Positions 10,850 through 21,935 of a stretch of DNA of 64,000 nt are shown here, piece by piece. A program made the translations under genes and the position numbers. This DNA is from Kwoniella bestiolae CBS 10118 (taxonomy: Eukaryota; Basidiomycota; Tremellomycetes; Tremellales; Cryptococcaceae): contig NC_089241.1 of assembly GCF_000512585.2 (NCBI RefSeq), positions 5,846,001 through 5,910,000 of the forward strand, in the 5' to 3' direction. The notes under the pieces were generated by a model, which did no database searches, had not been told where the DNA came from, and saw only the letters and a program-made list of their open reading frames with translations. Every line of letters starts with the position of its first letter. Positions within the stretch are counted from its first letter, which is position 1.

Positions 10850-13167
10850 TCAAACAAGCTTTATCCCATGCCTCTCCTCCAAAAACCTCTCCACCTCCCC
10901 CTCATCCCAACCTTTCTCTTCCAACTCCTCCATACCCTCCCCTTCCCACTGTATCGTAGGAGGTAGCTCCGTAAATACCTTCCGGGCATTATCAACCATC
11001 TCCATAAACTTGTTCCTGCCTATACTTTCTTCCAATTTATCAAGCACTTTCGCTTCGTTCTCTAATATATTCTCTATCGTACCATGTTGGCGTATGAGTT
11101 TCAGGGCAGTAACGGGACCTACTTTCGGTATACGTGGTGATGCGTCTGTTCCTAGGAGGATGAGGAAATCGAGGTATGAGTTTGGGGGTAGACCGGTAAG
11201 TTGCCTGAGGCGGGGTCCGGAGATTAGGGAGAGGGAGGTGGTTATTGGGGAGAGGTTTTTGAGGAGGGGGGCCTGTACATTGCGAGTTAGCTTAAAGTCA
11301 ATTTTGCTCTGAAGTGATTATAAGGGTGTGATCGAGTACGTAACGGTAAGAGGTGCTCCCCGATGATACCTGTACTTGAGCATATACGAAGAGGGGGACT
11401 CACATCATAAGCCAAGACATCACTATCCTCGGTCCCCACGTAGTCTACCAACCCATTCTTCGCTAGGGCCGAGGCCAACCCCTCAGCCTCGTATGGTATC
11501 TTAGCTTCTAGTACAGGTACGCCCATAATCTTGAGCAACTCTTTACAATCCTCGTGATCGCCTGCTGAGGGGATATCGAGTGCTCGTTCGTAGATATTCA
11601 GAGTTGAAGGTAGTTCTTCGATCAGGCGATCTAACCGTAACATCGGATCGATTTTTGTGTCTTCTTCTTCAATTCCAACTTCCGCTTTGCCTTCGTCTTC
11701 GACTTCGGGCTCAGGCGTAGCGGGAGGAGTAGGATATACCTCTTCTTCCAGTGTTTCTACCGCTTTGAAAGGCGGCGAAGGTGGACTAGACAGCATTTCA
11801 GTGATGATCTCCCCTTCCTCCATCGACAAAGCTCGCTGTCTGGGAGACTCCCCAACGTTGGTAGAGGGTAATAGCTCTTCTATGGCCAAATTCAGTTCTT
11901 CAACTTTCTCCTCCTTATCTTCCTCCTGGCGTGGCGATTTAGATGGTATCCATTCCCTCAGCTCCTCCTCCATCTCTACGATGTCCCCATTCAGAAGCTC
12001 GAGATCCTCCGACCCGACTCTATCTGTCCCCTTACGTTGGGATTCTCTGTACTCCTGTATGAGCGGTGCTAGGGTATCGATCATGGAGATTACTCTATCT
12101 ATCACCTGGCCGTCTGCCTCGGAGAGGGTAGAGGTGAGTTGGGAGGCCTTGCTGGGGGAGGTGATTCCCTCGGGTAGTGGAGGTGTGGGAGGTGGTGTGG
12201 GCGGTATGTCGTCCGTGCTTGTTTGGATCTCTTGCGAAGATGGAAGAGGGATATCTTGGATCAATGTTGGGCGAGGAGGGGGAAGAGGAGGAGGAAGTGA
12301 CTGTTCCGACTTGGGGATAGGGGGTAATTCAGATGAATCTGGTGGTTCATCCCAATCTAGCGTTGTCTCCTCTTTAGGTCGAAGGAACATGAATCGTGTA
12401 GTCTCCCAATGAGCTCGGACTATATCTTTCTCCTCTTCTGCCATTGCTTGAAACTCTGTGAGCGTTTCTCGAAGGGATTCTAGGCGGACTGAACGTTCCA
12501 ACTCGTGATTCCGACGGGCTAGGTGGTTTGCGCGGGCTGTTAAGCGTTTGTATGCCTATTATAGTGTATAAGCACAAGACGGCACAGTGTAGTCTGCATC
12601 CAGAAGGACGGAAGGGGATGATCAGCTCACCTCTGGGGCTTTCCAATCTCGTTTTCCCCGTTCATCCCATATTGCAATTGGCTTGACGCCGTATGCTCTC
12701 ATCTCGGATATCAGGCTGATCAGTGTCATCGTCGAAGACGTCAGCTTTATCCCAAGGACACATGGGTCTTTGATCATGATAGTTCCAAGATTGAAGACTA
12801 TGGAAGAAAGAAGATTGAAGTGTAGCTCACTTGTACCACCCTATGATCTCTCCTTTGCCCTTGAATGGGCCATCCCTCGAGGCGAAGTGATATCGATTCG
12901 TCATGAGCGTTGCATCGCTACGACATTGCCTTGATCAGCTTCAAATCGATATGTAGCTTCCGGGCTGTTGTAGCTCACATGGCTACTCTCTTCCCCTTGA
13001 ACTCTGGCGATGCCCATCTAAGTGGGAATTGAGTAAAGGCTTCGGGACTGTTCAATCGTACAACATATCTCGTCAGCTCCCGACCACTTTGATGCAGTAC
13101 GATCAAGTAGGATATTCACAACTCACTGTACCTTCTTGGCCCATGGTACCAAATCCTTGACTCCCAT
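10850..13167 (-). CDS. FEN1/XPG-family nuclease with long spacer
   Basis: Structure-specific 5' nuclease family. The start at 13167 gives MGVKDLVPWAKKVQ, matching the obligatory Met-Gly N-terminus of FEN1/XPG/EXO1 enzymes. The N region contains FKGKRVAMDATLMTNRY (first catalytic Asp) and KPIAIWDERGKRDWK (second Asp). After a coiled segment comes a spacer of roughly 240 residues rich in Pro, Ser and Glu. The I region then has VPVLEAKIPYEAEGLA (two catalytic Glu), VGTEDSDVLAYD (two Asp) and LGTDASPRIPKVGPVTALKL (last Asp and helix-hairpin-helix), so all metal ligands appear intact. Classical FEN1 has only a short helical arch at the insertion point; XPG/Rad2 has a much longer spacer. The protein is clearly a family member, but I cannot assign it to FEN1, RAD2 or EXO1. 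About six introns; stop at 10850-10852. Confidence 0.85.
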
Positions 13168-13503
13168 CTTGTGTGTTTAGGTCCCTCTTTTCCTATCTGA
13201 CGTCCATGATCTAGATTTTAAACATGAAATGCATCTTTATAAGTTTAGGAGCATCGATGATTATTGGCATGACGGACAATGGACGATTGGTGTTTGTGGG
13301 GCACCGCGCTGACAAAAAATCTCCGAGACGCGCGACACTGTGTAAAAACGAGTGGCAGCTTACGTGATAGCACGCTCCAAAGTGGCATTTTGTCTAAATC
13401 GCACTCTTTTCGCCATATCTTCTTCAGAAGACGTTGAAATCAACAATTAAAAGAACAGGACGAGGTTTTCAGATGCGAGCAAGCAGGGGGGGCCTAGGAA
13501 CGC
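13168..13503. other. Intergenic, nuclease promoter side
   Basis: Upstream region of the nuclease gene, ending at the tRNA terminator. It contains GACGCGCGAC near 13327, close to but not matching the MluI cell-cycle box. No gene is supported. Confidence 0.4.
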
Positions 13504-13508
13504 AAAAA
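13504..13508 (-). terminator. Pol III terminator of tRNA-Pro(TGG)
   Basis: On the minus strand this is a run of five T, four bases beyond the tRNA 3' end. Confidence 0.7.
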
Positions 13509-13511
13509 GAG

Positions 13512-13603
13512 GGCCTCGTCCCGGGTTTGAACCGAGGACCACCTCAAAACGATGCTGCGAACAACAACCCAAATGAGGCATGCTACCACTGCACCAACGA
13601 AGC
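13512..13603 (-). tRNA. tRNA-Pro (anticodon TGG), intron-containing
   Basis: A complete cloverleaf on the minus strand. The acceptor is GCTTCGT with ACGAGGC. The D arm is GTGC-AGTGGTA-GCAT. The anticodon stem is CCTCA/TGAGG. The T arm is CTCGG-TTCAAAC-CCGGG. The loop TTTGGG gives anticodon TGG (13571-13569). A 20-nt intron (13567-13548) follows position 37. Apart from the acceptor and anticodon stems it is nearly identical to the tRNA-Pro(AGG) at 6090, so the two are isoacceptor relatives. Confidence 0.93.
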
Positions 13604-13645
13604 ACCATGAAGAAAACCGGGCTGTTTTAATGTTTATATCAGCTT

Positions 13646-14997
13646 TTATTTTTCTGTCAGATTGCAAATACCGCTTACCTGCACCTGTTGTTGACCAGGG
13701 GACTGCATACGCATCCAAGCAGCTTGAACATCGGGAAACATTGGTACGAGCGAACAGAGCATGAGCCCGACTGAAAGGTGCCTGCATCTCAGCGTCGAAC
13801 CTTCATCATCTGACTCTATCTCATACCCGTCCTCTGTATACCTCCCTCCCCTCTTCTCATTGATCCTTCTAATTTCAGGCGGGCACCATCTTCTTCCATC
13901 TGCCCCCGCATCGAAGGAGGCTTTGAACGCAGCGGGGTCATCAAGGTGTGCCCAATACTCCGAAGAGGCGTTGTCCCTGGCCGGGCAAATCTGTGAGCGA
14001 ACAAATGAATCTGATGCGACTCACAATGATAATCGCGCTCCTGATTCATGACCAAAACGCCCTCTGAGAGAGGAAGCTTCCTGAAGTAATCTTCGGACAC
14101 CTTGAGCAGATCTGAGGTCTTGCATGAAAGACTTTCGGGATCCGACCAGTCTGATTTCGCCATGCTCGTTGATGAGGATGTGTCGTCCGTTGATCTCGTG
14201 GTGATTGACGCCACAGAGATGAATGGTTTGTACGCTTCGTATATCTTCTTCCTAATAGCCAGATTCTGTTAGCTTACAATGCCCTCGTGCTCTATACTTT
14301 TCAACGGGAACGAACAGAGTATCTATAGTCGAGCTACACGCACTTCCACTTTTCCTCCAAGATCGTGAACCTCGGCCCCAATGTCGATCCCCCAAATTCA
14401 AGTAAGATAGCCAACCACTTATCCTTCCTATCAGAAGTATAAAACCCAGGATACTTCGGTACGACCCTCCCCTGCGATTTCTTCATCGGTCCGGTACAGA
14501 ATTCCTCTTCGCGCAGAGGTTCATCAATGAGCTTTTTGTACGGTACATAATCGTTCAGATTCGGATTCCTACATGGGTAGAATGGGTTATAGATAGTTTT
14601 CAGCACGACGAAGCCGCATACAGGATGATGGGTAAGCCAGGAATCCCAAGGATAGCCCCCATGAAGGTATTTCTAGTAGATTGAGTCGGTATATGGGCTC
14701 AACAGAGGAGCTCTCGCGTTTTGAATTGATTGTCGGTCGCTCTGAGTTGGGGGCGGGTACAGCGACAGTATCATTGGGTGTGATGAGACGCTGGAAGTCT
14801 CCGTTAAGGCGACCTTCGGATAGTTGTGATCGAGGGTGGACCGAGAAAGGTGTTCCGGTAATCAGATTGCTTCGTCCTGTTTCGCGAACCTTGTCGGGAA
14901 CTACGATGAAGAACGACATAGGTGAAGATCTGATTGTCATGATGGGATTAACAAGCTTATCAAGTGCCTTTGAATCCTTTAAATCCTTCGCCATCAA
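13646..14997 (-). CDS. Kinase-like protein with degenerate active site (putative pseudokinase)
   Basis: No single open frame shows this gene; it appears when splice sites are used. Exon 1 starts at 14997 (MMAKDLKDSKALDK). After an acceptor near 14668 the next exon reads KYLHGGYPWDSWLTHHPV and then CGFVVLKTIYNPFYP, where the Lys resembles the VAIK lysine. WLAILLEFGGSTLGPRF then resembles the hinge. The following exon (acceptor near 14247) reads IHLCGVNHHEINGRHILI and then NEHGEIRLVGSRKS. This aligns with the catalytic loop of fungal kinases (HGDxxxRNxL ... RLIDF) but has Glu for the catalytic Asp, His for the Asn, and Gly-Ser in place of Asp-Phe. The last exon gives EYWAHLDDPAAFKASFDAG and ends with a stop at 13646-13648. 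Donor choices for introns 1 and 2 are uncertain. It could be a pseudokinase or a decaying gene. Confidence 0.55.
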
Positions 14998-15687
14998 GCA
15001 GAGTGTAGAAAACTGTGAAGGTTCAGAGACCCTTTCTCTGAAGGCTTACGACTCAAAAATTAGGTTGGTGTTGCTAGTTATGACCTCATTACGAGGTCGA
15101 CACCAATCCAGCACAGCGCTTGCTTTCAACAGTCAAGTAGACTGACGGATGAAAGGCTTTCAGCACTTTGGATTGCATACAGCACATTCCGTGCTCTCCA
15201 CTTCGGGGCAGCGGACATGGCCTCACCGCTACTTGACAGATCAGGCGAGAGAACCACCTGTAGGCGTTCCTTTAAGACCACATGCAGCTATATCATGAAA
15301 CCACTCTCATAACGCTTCCCATGCTCCTGATATCTGGTTCGCGTTCCTTGCGCCGAGCATAAAGGACTTCAACCATCCATGAGAGTGAGAAATTCAGAGA
15401 CGTTTACTCGCTTACTCACGAGCAGGCCAAAACGTGGAGTCCCCAAAAACCATCCGGGTGATGTTTGGCTTGATCCTGAATTTCCGATCAAAAAGACGAA
15501 TAAAGTCGTCAACATGAGAATTACAGATAAGCATCAAAAGCAACAGACAACAACCATTATTCATCTCACACGATACACCACCAGCTCACGGCTACCTCGA
15601 CATTCATCCTGCAGTGGAACAAACAAGCATGCGTATATGACCAGCACTCAACCAAGTCAGTCGTAATATCACATCGAACCCGATTCG
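14998..15687. other. Divergent intergenic region with a nested dyad
   Basis: This lies between the kinase-like gene and the SLC35F5-like gene. At 15065-15106 there is a nested inverted repeat: TTGGTGT pairs with ACACCAA, and inside it GACCTC pairs with GAGGTC around a 5-base loop. No further gene is supported; open frames at 15379-15666 look like leader sequence. Confidence 0.5.
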
Positions 15688-17827
15688 ATGGAATCTACTT
15701 CCCTCGTACCCAAGCCCAGGATGCCCGGTGCGCTGAGAGAAGCCAATGTCTCTAGGTATCTAGTTGGAATCAGCTTGTTACTTGGTGTAGTACTGGTGAG
15801 TACGGCTTGGTACTTTCATGTATCTCCTATAGCGGCTGCAATGGCTAAACACCGCAATCCTCCATGTCAGTTATGGACAGCATCAAACTTCATCACTGCT
15901 GGGTTGGAAACGGGAGAGAATAGTTATAACAAGCCCTTCTTGTGAGTATAAAAACATTTGTTACGTCTTCATCTTGGTATCTGTAAAACATTGGCTTCAA
16001 ACTCTCCTTCGCGCCGCCCCTTCCTCCCTCCTCTGCCCCCTCTCCCTCCTCTTCCCCATATCCCCTCTCCACTCTGTCCCATCTATCCCCTTCGCTCTTC
16101 TCTCCACATCCACCTTCTCTTCTTTTCATACCTCACGCCAGCGACCACCCAAAATGCATTATTTACTGACTATCCTGTCAACAGAATAACATACTTCAAC
16201 ACCGCCTCATTCACCATCTACCTTCTCCCCACGCTTTGGCGACGATATCGCCCGTCCACCTCACATGATCCTCACCATCGACACTCCCCATCTTCTCATG
16301 GCTATCTCCCCCTCCCTCGATCCCGCTCACCATCGCGCACGCGATCTATCACTTCTTCACCAAGAACTGCTCGTCTATCTCTCGAACCTGACTCCACTGA
16401 AATTGAAGAACCATACGACTTATCCCCTATATCCGAGACAACAGTGGAGGTATTACCTAGATTAACGATCAGAGAGACGGCAGAAATAGCTGCTTGGTGG
16501 AGTGTCGTTTGGTTCATCGCTAATTGGGCAGTTAATGCTAGTTTGGCTTGGACGAGTGTTGCCAGTGTTACTATATTGAGTAGCACGAGTGGTGAGTCCC
16601 AAATATGTAAGTGATAGGCTAGATGCTGATTTACGAATATAACAAGGTTTCTTCACCCTGGCTCTGGGTAGGATATGCGGTGTAGAGACATTTACTAGGA
16701 CCAAGGTGTTCGCTGTGATTTCCAGGTAAGTCCGTCTACTTCCCATCGCTGCCATACGACATCTCCGTACACTCCGCTCATCAGGCCTGCCGAATCGTCG
16801 TACATAGCATTTCATGCTGATCTGATCGTCATGTATCCAGCTTCATCGGAGTCCTCCTAGTAACTCAATCCGATTCATCCCTCACCTCATCCTCTGAGCC
16901 CGACTCCCTACCTTCTCATCCCATATTCGGTGATTCCTTAGCATTGCTCTCAGCAGCATTCTATGCGGTCTATGTGATCTTGTTGAAAGTCAGAGTGGTA
17001 GATGAGGAGAGAGCGGATATGCAACTCATGTTAGGGTGAGTCCGTAGCACAGCTGGAACGTACTTGATGAATGTTATAGCTGACTTCGCGAACAGATTTG
17101 CAGGTTTATTCAATACCATCGCTCTGATACCTATATTCCCAATATTACATTATACAGGATGGGAGACTTTCGAATTACCACCTTCGAAAGAGGCCGTTAT
17201 AATTTGTTTGATCAATTTCTGTATCACCTTGTCGAGTGATTACCTATATGTTTTAGGTAAGTCCATCATCCATAATGTGGCTCGAGCTAGCGCGAATGAA
17301 TTACTGATTATCCGGCGTATAGCGATGTTGAAAACCACACCTATGCGTGAGTCCGCCTCCCCTTCTCCTTCCGTACATATCTCTCCAACCCCTGCCTGAC
17401 CTCACTGCTCTCTCCTCCTCTTTTCCCTTGATCCGTTCCTTCCCATCTCTCCTCTTCACTTCCTCTCTCTATCCACTCCTCTCTTGGTCCTCCCCAGTCC
17501 GCCTCTTTCCTCCTCTTTTTCGCCCATTCCCCCATTCTTTGCCCGCCTCTCCCCTCTTGCCTCATCGTCAGCCGCTCATCTCTCAATATCGCTCACTGCT
17601 GACTGCAACTCACAGTCGTCACAATCGGTCTATCACTCACCATCCCTCTCGCACTCCTCGGCTCTCTCTTCATCCCCTCATCATCCTCAGGCGCCATCAC
17701 CGCCATGTCCCTTGTGGGTGCCGGATTAGTGGTATTAGGATTCGCAATGCTGGGGTGGCAGGGGTACGAAGAGAATCTAACGGCTGGGAGTGTAGTGGTA
17801 GATAGAGTAGATGATCAGGTGGAATGA
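15688..17827 (+). CDS. SLC35F5-like drug/metabolite transporter
   Basis: EamA/DMT-superfamily membrane protein related to human SLC35F5 and yeast YML018C/THI74 (family resemblance). Residues about 22-43 form the first helix (YLVGISLLLGVVLVSTAW). A Ser/Arg-rich cytosolic loop follows (RPSTSHDPHHRHSPSS, RSRSPSRTRS). The core helices come next: AAWWSVVWFIANWAVNASLA, VASVTILSSTSGFFTLALG, SFIGVLLVTQSDSS, SLALLSAAFYAVYVILLKVR and CLINFCITLSSDYLYVLAML. The protein ends GLVVLGFAMLGWQGYEENL and a short acidic tail. The start is the first ATG at 15688; the stop is TGA at 17825-17827. Introns 15942-16184 (243 nt) and 17347-17615 (269 nt) are unusually long and almost purely pyrimidine; the others are short. 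The substrate cannot be read from sequence. Confidence 0.85.
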
Positions 17828-18673
17828 GATGAGTGGTACAGCGGATACTACGGTACGGTTTGGTTTGGTTTGGTTTGGTCATTTTGCGGTTTGATAGAGT
17901 TGATAGATTGTTGTGGATAATGTATATCATATTATTCCAGCTGCCTCTGTCCGTCTTGCGGTTGAGTTATGCTAGCATGGCCGGATGTACGAACTGGTTG
18001 CTTGTACTACGATACTGCAAAGTGATACGTTCCCTGATGCGAGGTACTCTGTCAAGACCAGTGGCGCTGGGCTGTCCGGGGAGGCTAAAGACGTTGGGAT
18101 TGAGGATGGGCGAAGAATTGGAGAGAAGGGGGGACGTGGCTTCTTCCTCTGGTTTCGAGGGATTTGGCCGCGAAGGTGATGGTGTATGACATTTTGTCGT
18201 TGTGAGAATGACTCGAGGCTTGGTAGGTATAGTTGACAAAGAGCGGTATCATACTGTACACACATGCTGCGGAAGCGCAAGATGAGCTGGGACAAGAGGA
18301 GTATGTCATCCCAAGTATGCCAGCTGAGATACCGTACGCCCATCGACATCGCGGAGATATTTAATGACAAGAAGCTATACCTCGTACATCCTCACATCTC
18401 ACATATACATGTGTACAATACAAAATATTCAAGTATTATAAGAAGTATACAATCATGGACTTGAATTTTGAGTTTGCTTCCATACGCTTCATCCCAACGG
18501 ATCACAGTAATCCATAATCCCGAATGTTGAGGCTTGATTCGTCATCCATCGGATAGTGTCTTCACCTGTACGATATCCCCATAATCTCACAGGCGTCTTG
18601 AGGGGTATCTCGCAGTGTTGAGCGGTCGGTGGGCAACTTCATTCGGGATTTCATCCTTAAGGCCGGATTATAC
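17828..18673. other. Convergent 3' flanks, no gene supported
   Basis: This 846-bp stretch lies between the transporter and ASE1 stops. It has a GGTTT repeat (about 17856-17878, TTTGG units). Two minus-strand open frames (17967-18239 and 17972-18370) begin at TTG rather than ATG and show no motif, so I do not call them. Confidence 0.5.
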
Positions 18674-21400
18674 CTAGAAAACATCTTCATCCTCTTCCAC
18701 TAACCCCCACCCATTCCCATCCACCCCACCATTGTTCATCGTAGGAAACACCGACGGACGAGGTTTAAAACTCATCCTAGGTTTCTTCGTCGACTGTTCC
18801 TTATTGATTCCTAAACCCATCATTAACTTCCCCTTACCCGCGTTACCAGAGGAATGTATAGAAGGCATCTTCGAGCTCGAATACAGCGTAGCGGACGAAT
18901 GGGACATGACTCGCTTCGCATTATTATATGGTGTAGGTGATATCGTACCTCCTCCGCGATTGGAGCTATGGGTAGCTGAGACAGATCGCATCGGTCTAAT
19001 TGACGAGCCGTACATCGATGATGCAGTTGATGTCCCTGTACCTGGTATAAGGCGTGGTTTCTTGTGTTGCTGGGTTGTCATTGGAGTGGGAGTGGGTGCG
19101 GATCGTTTTGTTGGATGAGGGTGAGATGAGGATGGGGCAGATCGGGCAACGGTGCTTGGTGCTGGAGTGTGACGAGAGGGGAGGGTTTTAGCGGGAGCGA
19201 GACCTTGTTTGGCTCGCTATAAAAATTGGAGATTAGCATATGACGTAAATTGAAGAGAAGAATACCTGAACCGGACTGACCTTCTTAGCTTCCTTGGCGG
19301 CTTCTTTGGCTTCCCTCTCCTCCTCAATCTTCGTTATCACCCTTTCACCAGATACCAAGAATGGTCTGCCGTTGGTCTCTTCCCATTGGGGTAACATTGC
19401 AAGAAGTTCAGTCTCGATCTGCACAATGACAAAGCATCAGCATCAAAAGTCATTCCATTACAGGCTTTGACTGATGATCAAGTATCATCAATATAGAGCA
19501 TCGACCCACCTTAGGCTTCAACAACGTTACCCTCTTCCTCATTTTCTCCTCTTTCAACATCGCTCCACCTCTCATCTTGAACCTATTTGGATCGGTCGCA
19601 CTTCTCTCTAATTCCTCTTCATCTCTCACCAAGGCATGCCATTCACGAACTTTCGGTAATAATGTGGATTTCGATTCTACCTCCTCTCGAAGTCGATTTA
19701 TCTCCTCTTCGTGCAAGTGCAGGACTTCCTCGGTATAGTCGTCTGACCATCGATTGTATCAGCTTGTACCTAAGGATCTTGATTGTCCTAGCTAAAATAG
19801 AGGATATAGCTCACCATCTATATAGGCTCCAAACTCCGCCTTTTCATCTTCACTCAACATCAATTCCGTCTGCAGGGCATCTATCTCTTTCCTTGTATTT
19901 TCTATGAAAGATGATAGACTCGATCTCCTCAATTCTAGCAATCTCTCGTACTCTTCTTCATACTGTAGACCGATCAAATTATCAGCCAAATGGTATTCAC
20001 AACACCTGGGAATACGATGTAAAGGCTGGTAGTAGACGTACGGCTTTGATCACAGCCTCTCCGCTCCCTCTATTCATATCCACGAACAAATCCATCGTCG
20101 CCTGATCCACTTCCAACCTGTTCCACAACGGTTCTACCAAGTTGTAAAGTTCTTGTATCCTAGCTTCGTGCTCTTCCTTCCTCGTATTCCATAATTCCGT
20201 CAATTCCTCTGACCACTCTATCAACCCAATTTCCGGCTCAACACCCTCCATCCCATTCAGATCTTCCACTTCGCCCCATTCTTCGCATTCGCCCGGTGGG
20301 AGAGGATTGGAACCTATCACCCGATGTAATATCTTCTCGTACGTCGCATACGCTCCTGGCGTTTCTTCTTCTTCGTGTGATGGAAGGAGTTCAGGAGGGA
20401 AGTGGTGAGGTGATGAAGTGGGTACGGGGGGTAGGGCAAGTTCGGAATGCAGCCATATGAGGTTGAATAGCGTTTGACATAGGTTTTTACGTCGTGAATC
20501 CTAGAGTAGGGTAGCACAAAGTAAGCTCGTCGACTCAAGGAACACCATTTTATAGTCACGACAGCTTACCCTCTCTTCCAGAGCCTTGGTCACGGCCTCA
20601 TCCAATTCTTCACTTATACTTTCGCCCACATCATACCATGTCGAAGGTACTTTACCGCCTGCTATCTGCTGCGCAAGCGTTGTTCCGGATGTGTGATTTT
20701 TCGTTTCTCCTATTGGGGCCGAAGTAGATGGCTGAGTCTGTTTGGAGGATGAGGCGACGGGTTGAAGGGGTTTGGAAGGTTGGAATGGGGGACCGAGGAG
20801 GGTGGATAGCTGATCGAGAGTTGCTTGTTGTTCTGAGGCGGTTCAGAGCATCAGTATACGTCATGTATATCTTCGCGTAAAGTGAGAGAAAGATCAGGGC
20901 GAATAAGAGCCATACACTCACTCTGTATATGCTTTAACCTCTCGTCGTAGATCTGTACACCCCGTCAGCGATAATTCAACTATACACACAAGATCCCTCC
21001 GGACTCACATTTTTCAGCTCGTTCATCTGGCCAGTCAGCCTTTCCAGCTGTTTCGGCAATGTCTAGGATACAGTGTCAGCGCATACCTCCATCGGCATAC
21101 TGACCAACTCAATTGTATGCTCACATCATTATCAAAGCTCTCCCTCCGACTGAGGGCAACGATATCCCTCCCCCTATCTCCCACAGCCCTAGCCAAACTC
21201 GATACATCCCTTTTGTTTTGCGCTATCTCATCTTTGAGCGTATCCACCTGAGCTTCCCTTTCCCGAATTATCGAGGTGATAACTCCCTTGATCGCTGCGT
21301 CTATCCTTGCCAGGTCCGCTTGTAGTACTTCGGCAGGTAGGGATAACTGGTCGTGCAATGAGCGGAGATGAGGGGTTTGTTCGTCTAGGTATGCTGACAT
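18674..21400 (-). CDS. ASE1: Spindle midzone microtubule bundler Ase1/PRC1
   Basis: Cross-links antiparallel microtubules in the anaphase spindle midzone (family role). The start at 21400 opens MSAYLDEQTPHLRSLHDQLS, followed by a coiled coil (IIREREAQVDTLKDEIAQ). Short exons carry LPKQLERLTGQMNELKN and IYDERLKHIQ. The middle spectrin-like region includes WSEELTELWNTRKEEHEARI and WNRLEVDQATMDLFVDMN. The highly conserved microtubule-binding part follows: YEEEYERLLELRRSSLSSFI, KVREWHALVRDEEELERSAT and FKMRGGAMLKEEKMRKRV. This contains the Ase1/PRC1 signature of a basic stretch after NRF. The C-terminal tail (18674-19250) is Ser/Lys/Arg-rich and ends in EEDEDVF. Around eight introns. The shared upstream region with CHO1 holds an ACGCGT box. 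Confidence 0.92.
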
Positions 21401-21935
21401 TTTGGTGTCATTGGTTCGCAGGTTTGTCTCGTAGCTTAGTGTGTCTTGTCCTCCTCCTCGGTAGGCCTCGTATGAGTGGTGAAGGTCTTATTGTCTGATA
21501 CTTGCAGATGATGAACCTCTGTTAAGAGCTTGGTATGTTGGTTTTGATTTGTTGTTATTTGTTTTTGTTGATTCTAATTCAACCTGCTACTTCAAACACG
21601 AAAAGACGCGTGAAACCGAATTAACGGAATCAATCTCATGAGATAGGCACTTGTCAAACAACGTGGTCTCTTAAGCAGTGTACTCATTTAAACTAGCAAG
21701 GTGACATCATGCGAGATCCCCTTTTCTTGGCTGAGACTGATGGAACGGGATCAAATTCCGATATTTTAGGAAAGCAACCATGAAACAACGTGTAAATGAG
21801 CTCATTCTAACAACTCATCTAACTCATTTCTTCTTTCTTCTCTCCCTCAGCTACATCTCATCTTCGTATCACTCATTTCCCCTTCATCATATCCCTCCCT
21901 CTCTTACAGTCTTAACGATTCAACAAACACACACC
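21401..21935. promoter_or_regulatory. Divergent promoter ASE1 / CHO1
   Basis: A 535-bp region between outward-facing start codons. An ACGCGT (MluI cell-cycle box) is at 21606-21611, about 206 bp upstream of the ASE1 start. The CHO1 leader near 21830-21910 is a pyrimidine-rich tract. Function of the box is inference. Confidence 0.45.

Noticed and set aside
11657..12412. 251-codon open frame on the plus strand inside the nuclease gene
   Set aside because: It is the antisense of the Pro/Ser/Glu-rich spacer. Glu and Pro codons on one strand read as Leu/Ser/Gly on the other and avoid stops. No motif, and the sense frame has clear nuclease domains on both sides.
17967..18370. Two overlapping minus-strand frames of 90 and 132 codons
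   Set aside because: They begin at TTG rather than ATG, have no recognisable domain and lie where two 3' untranslated regions meet.
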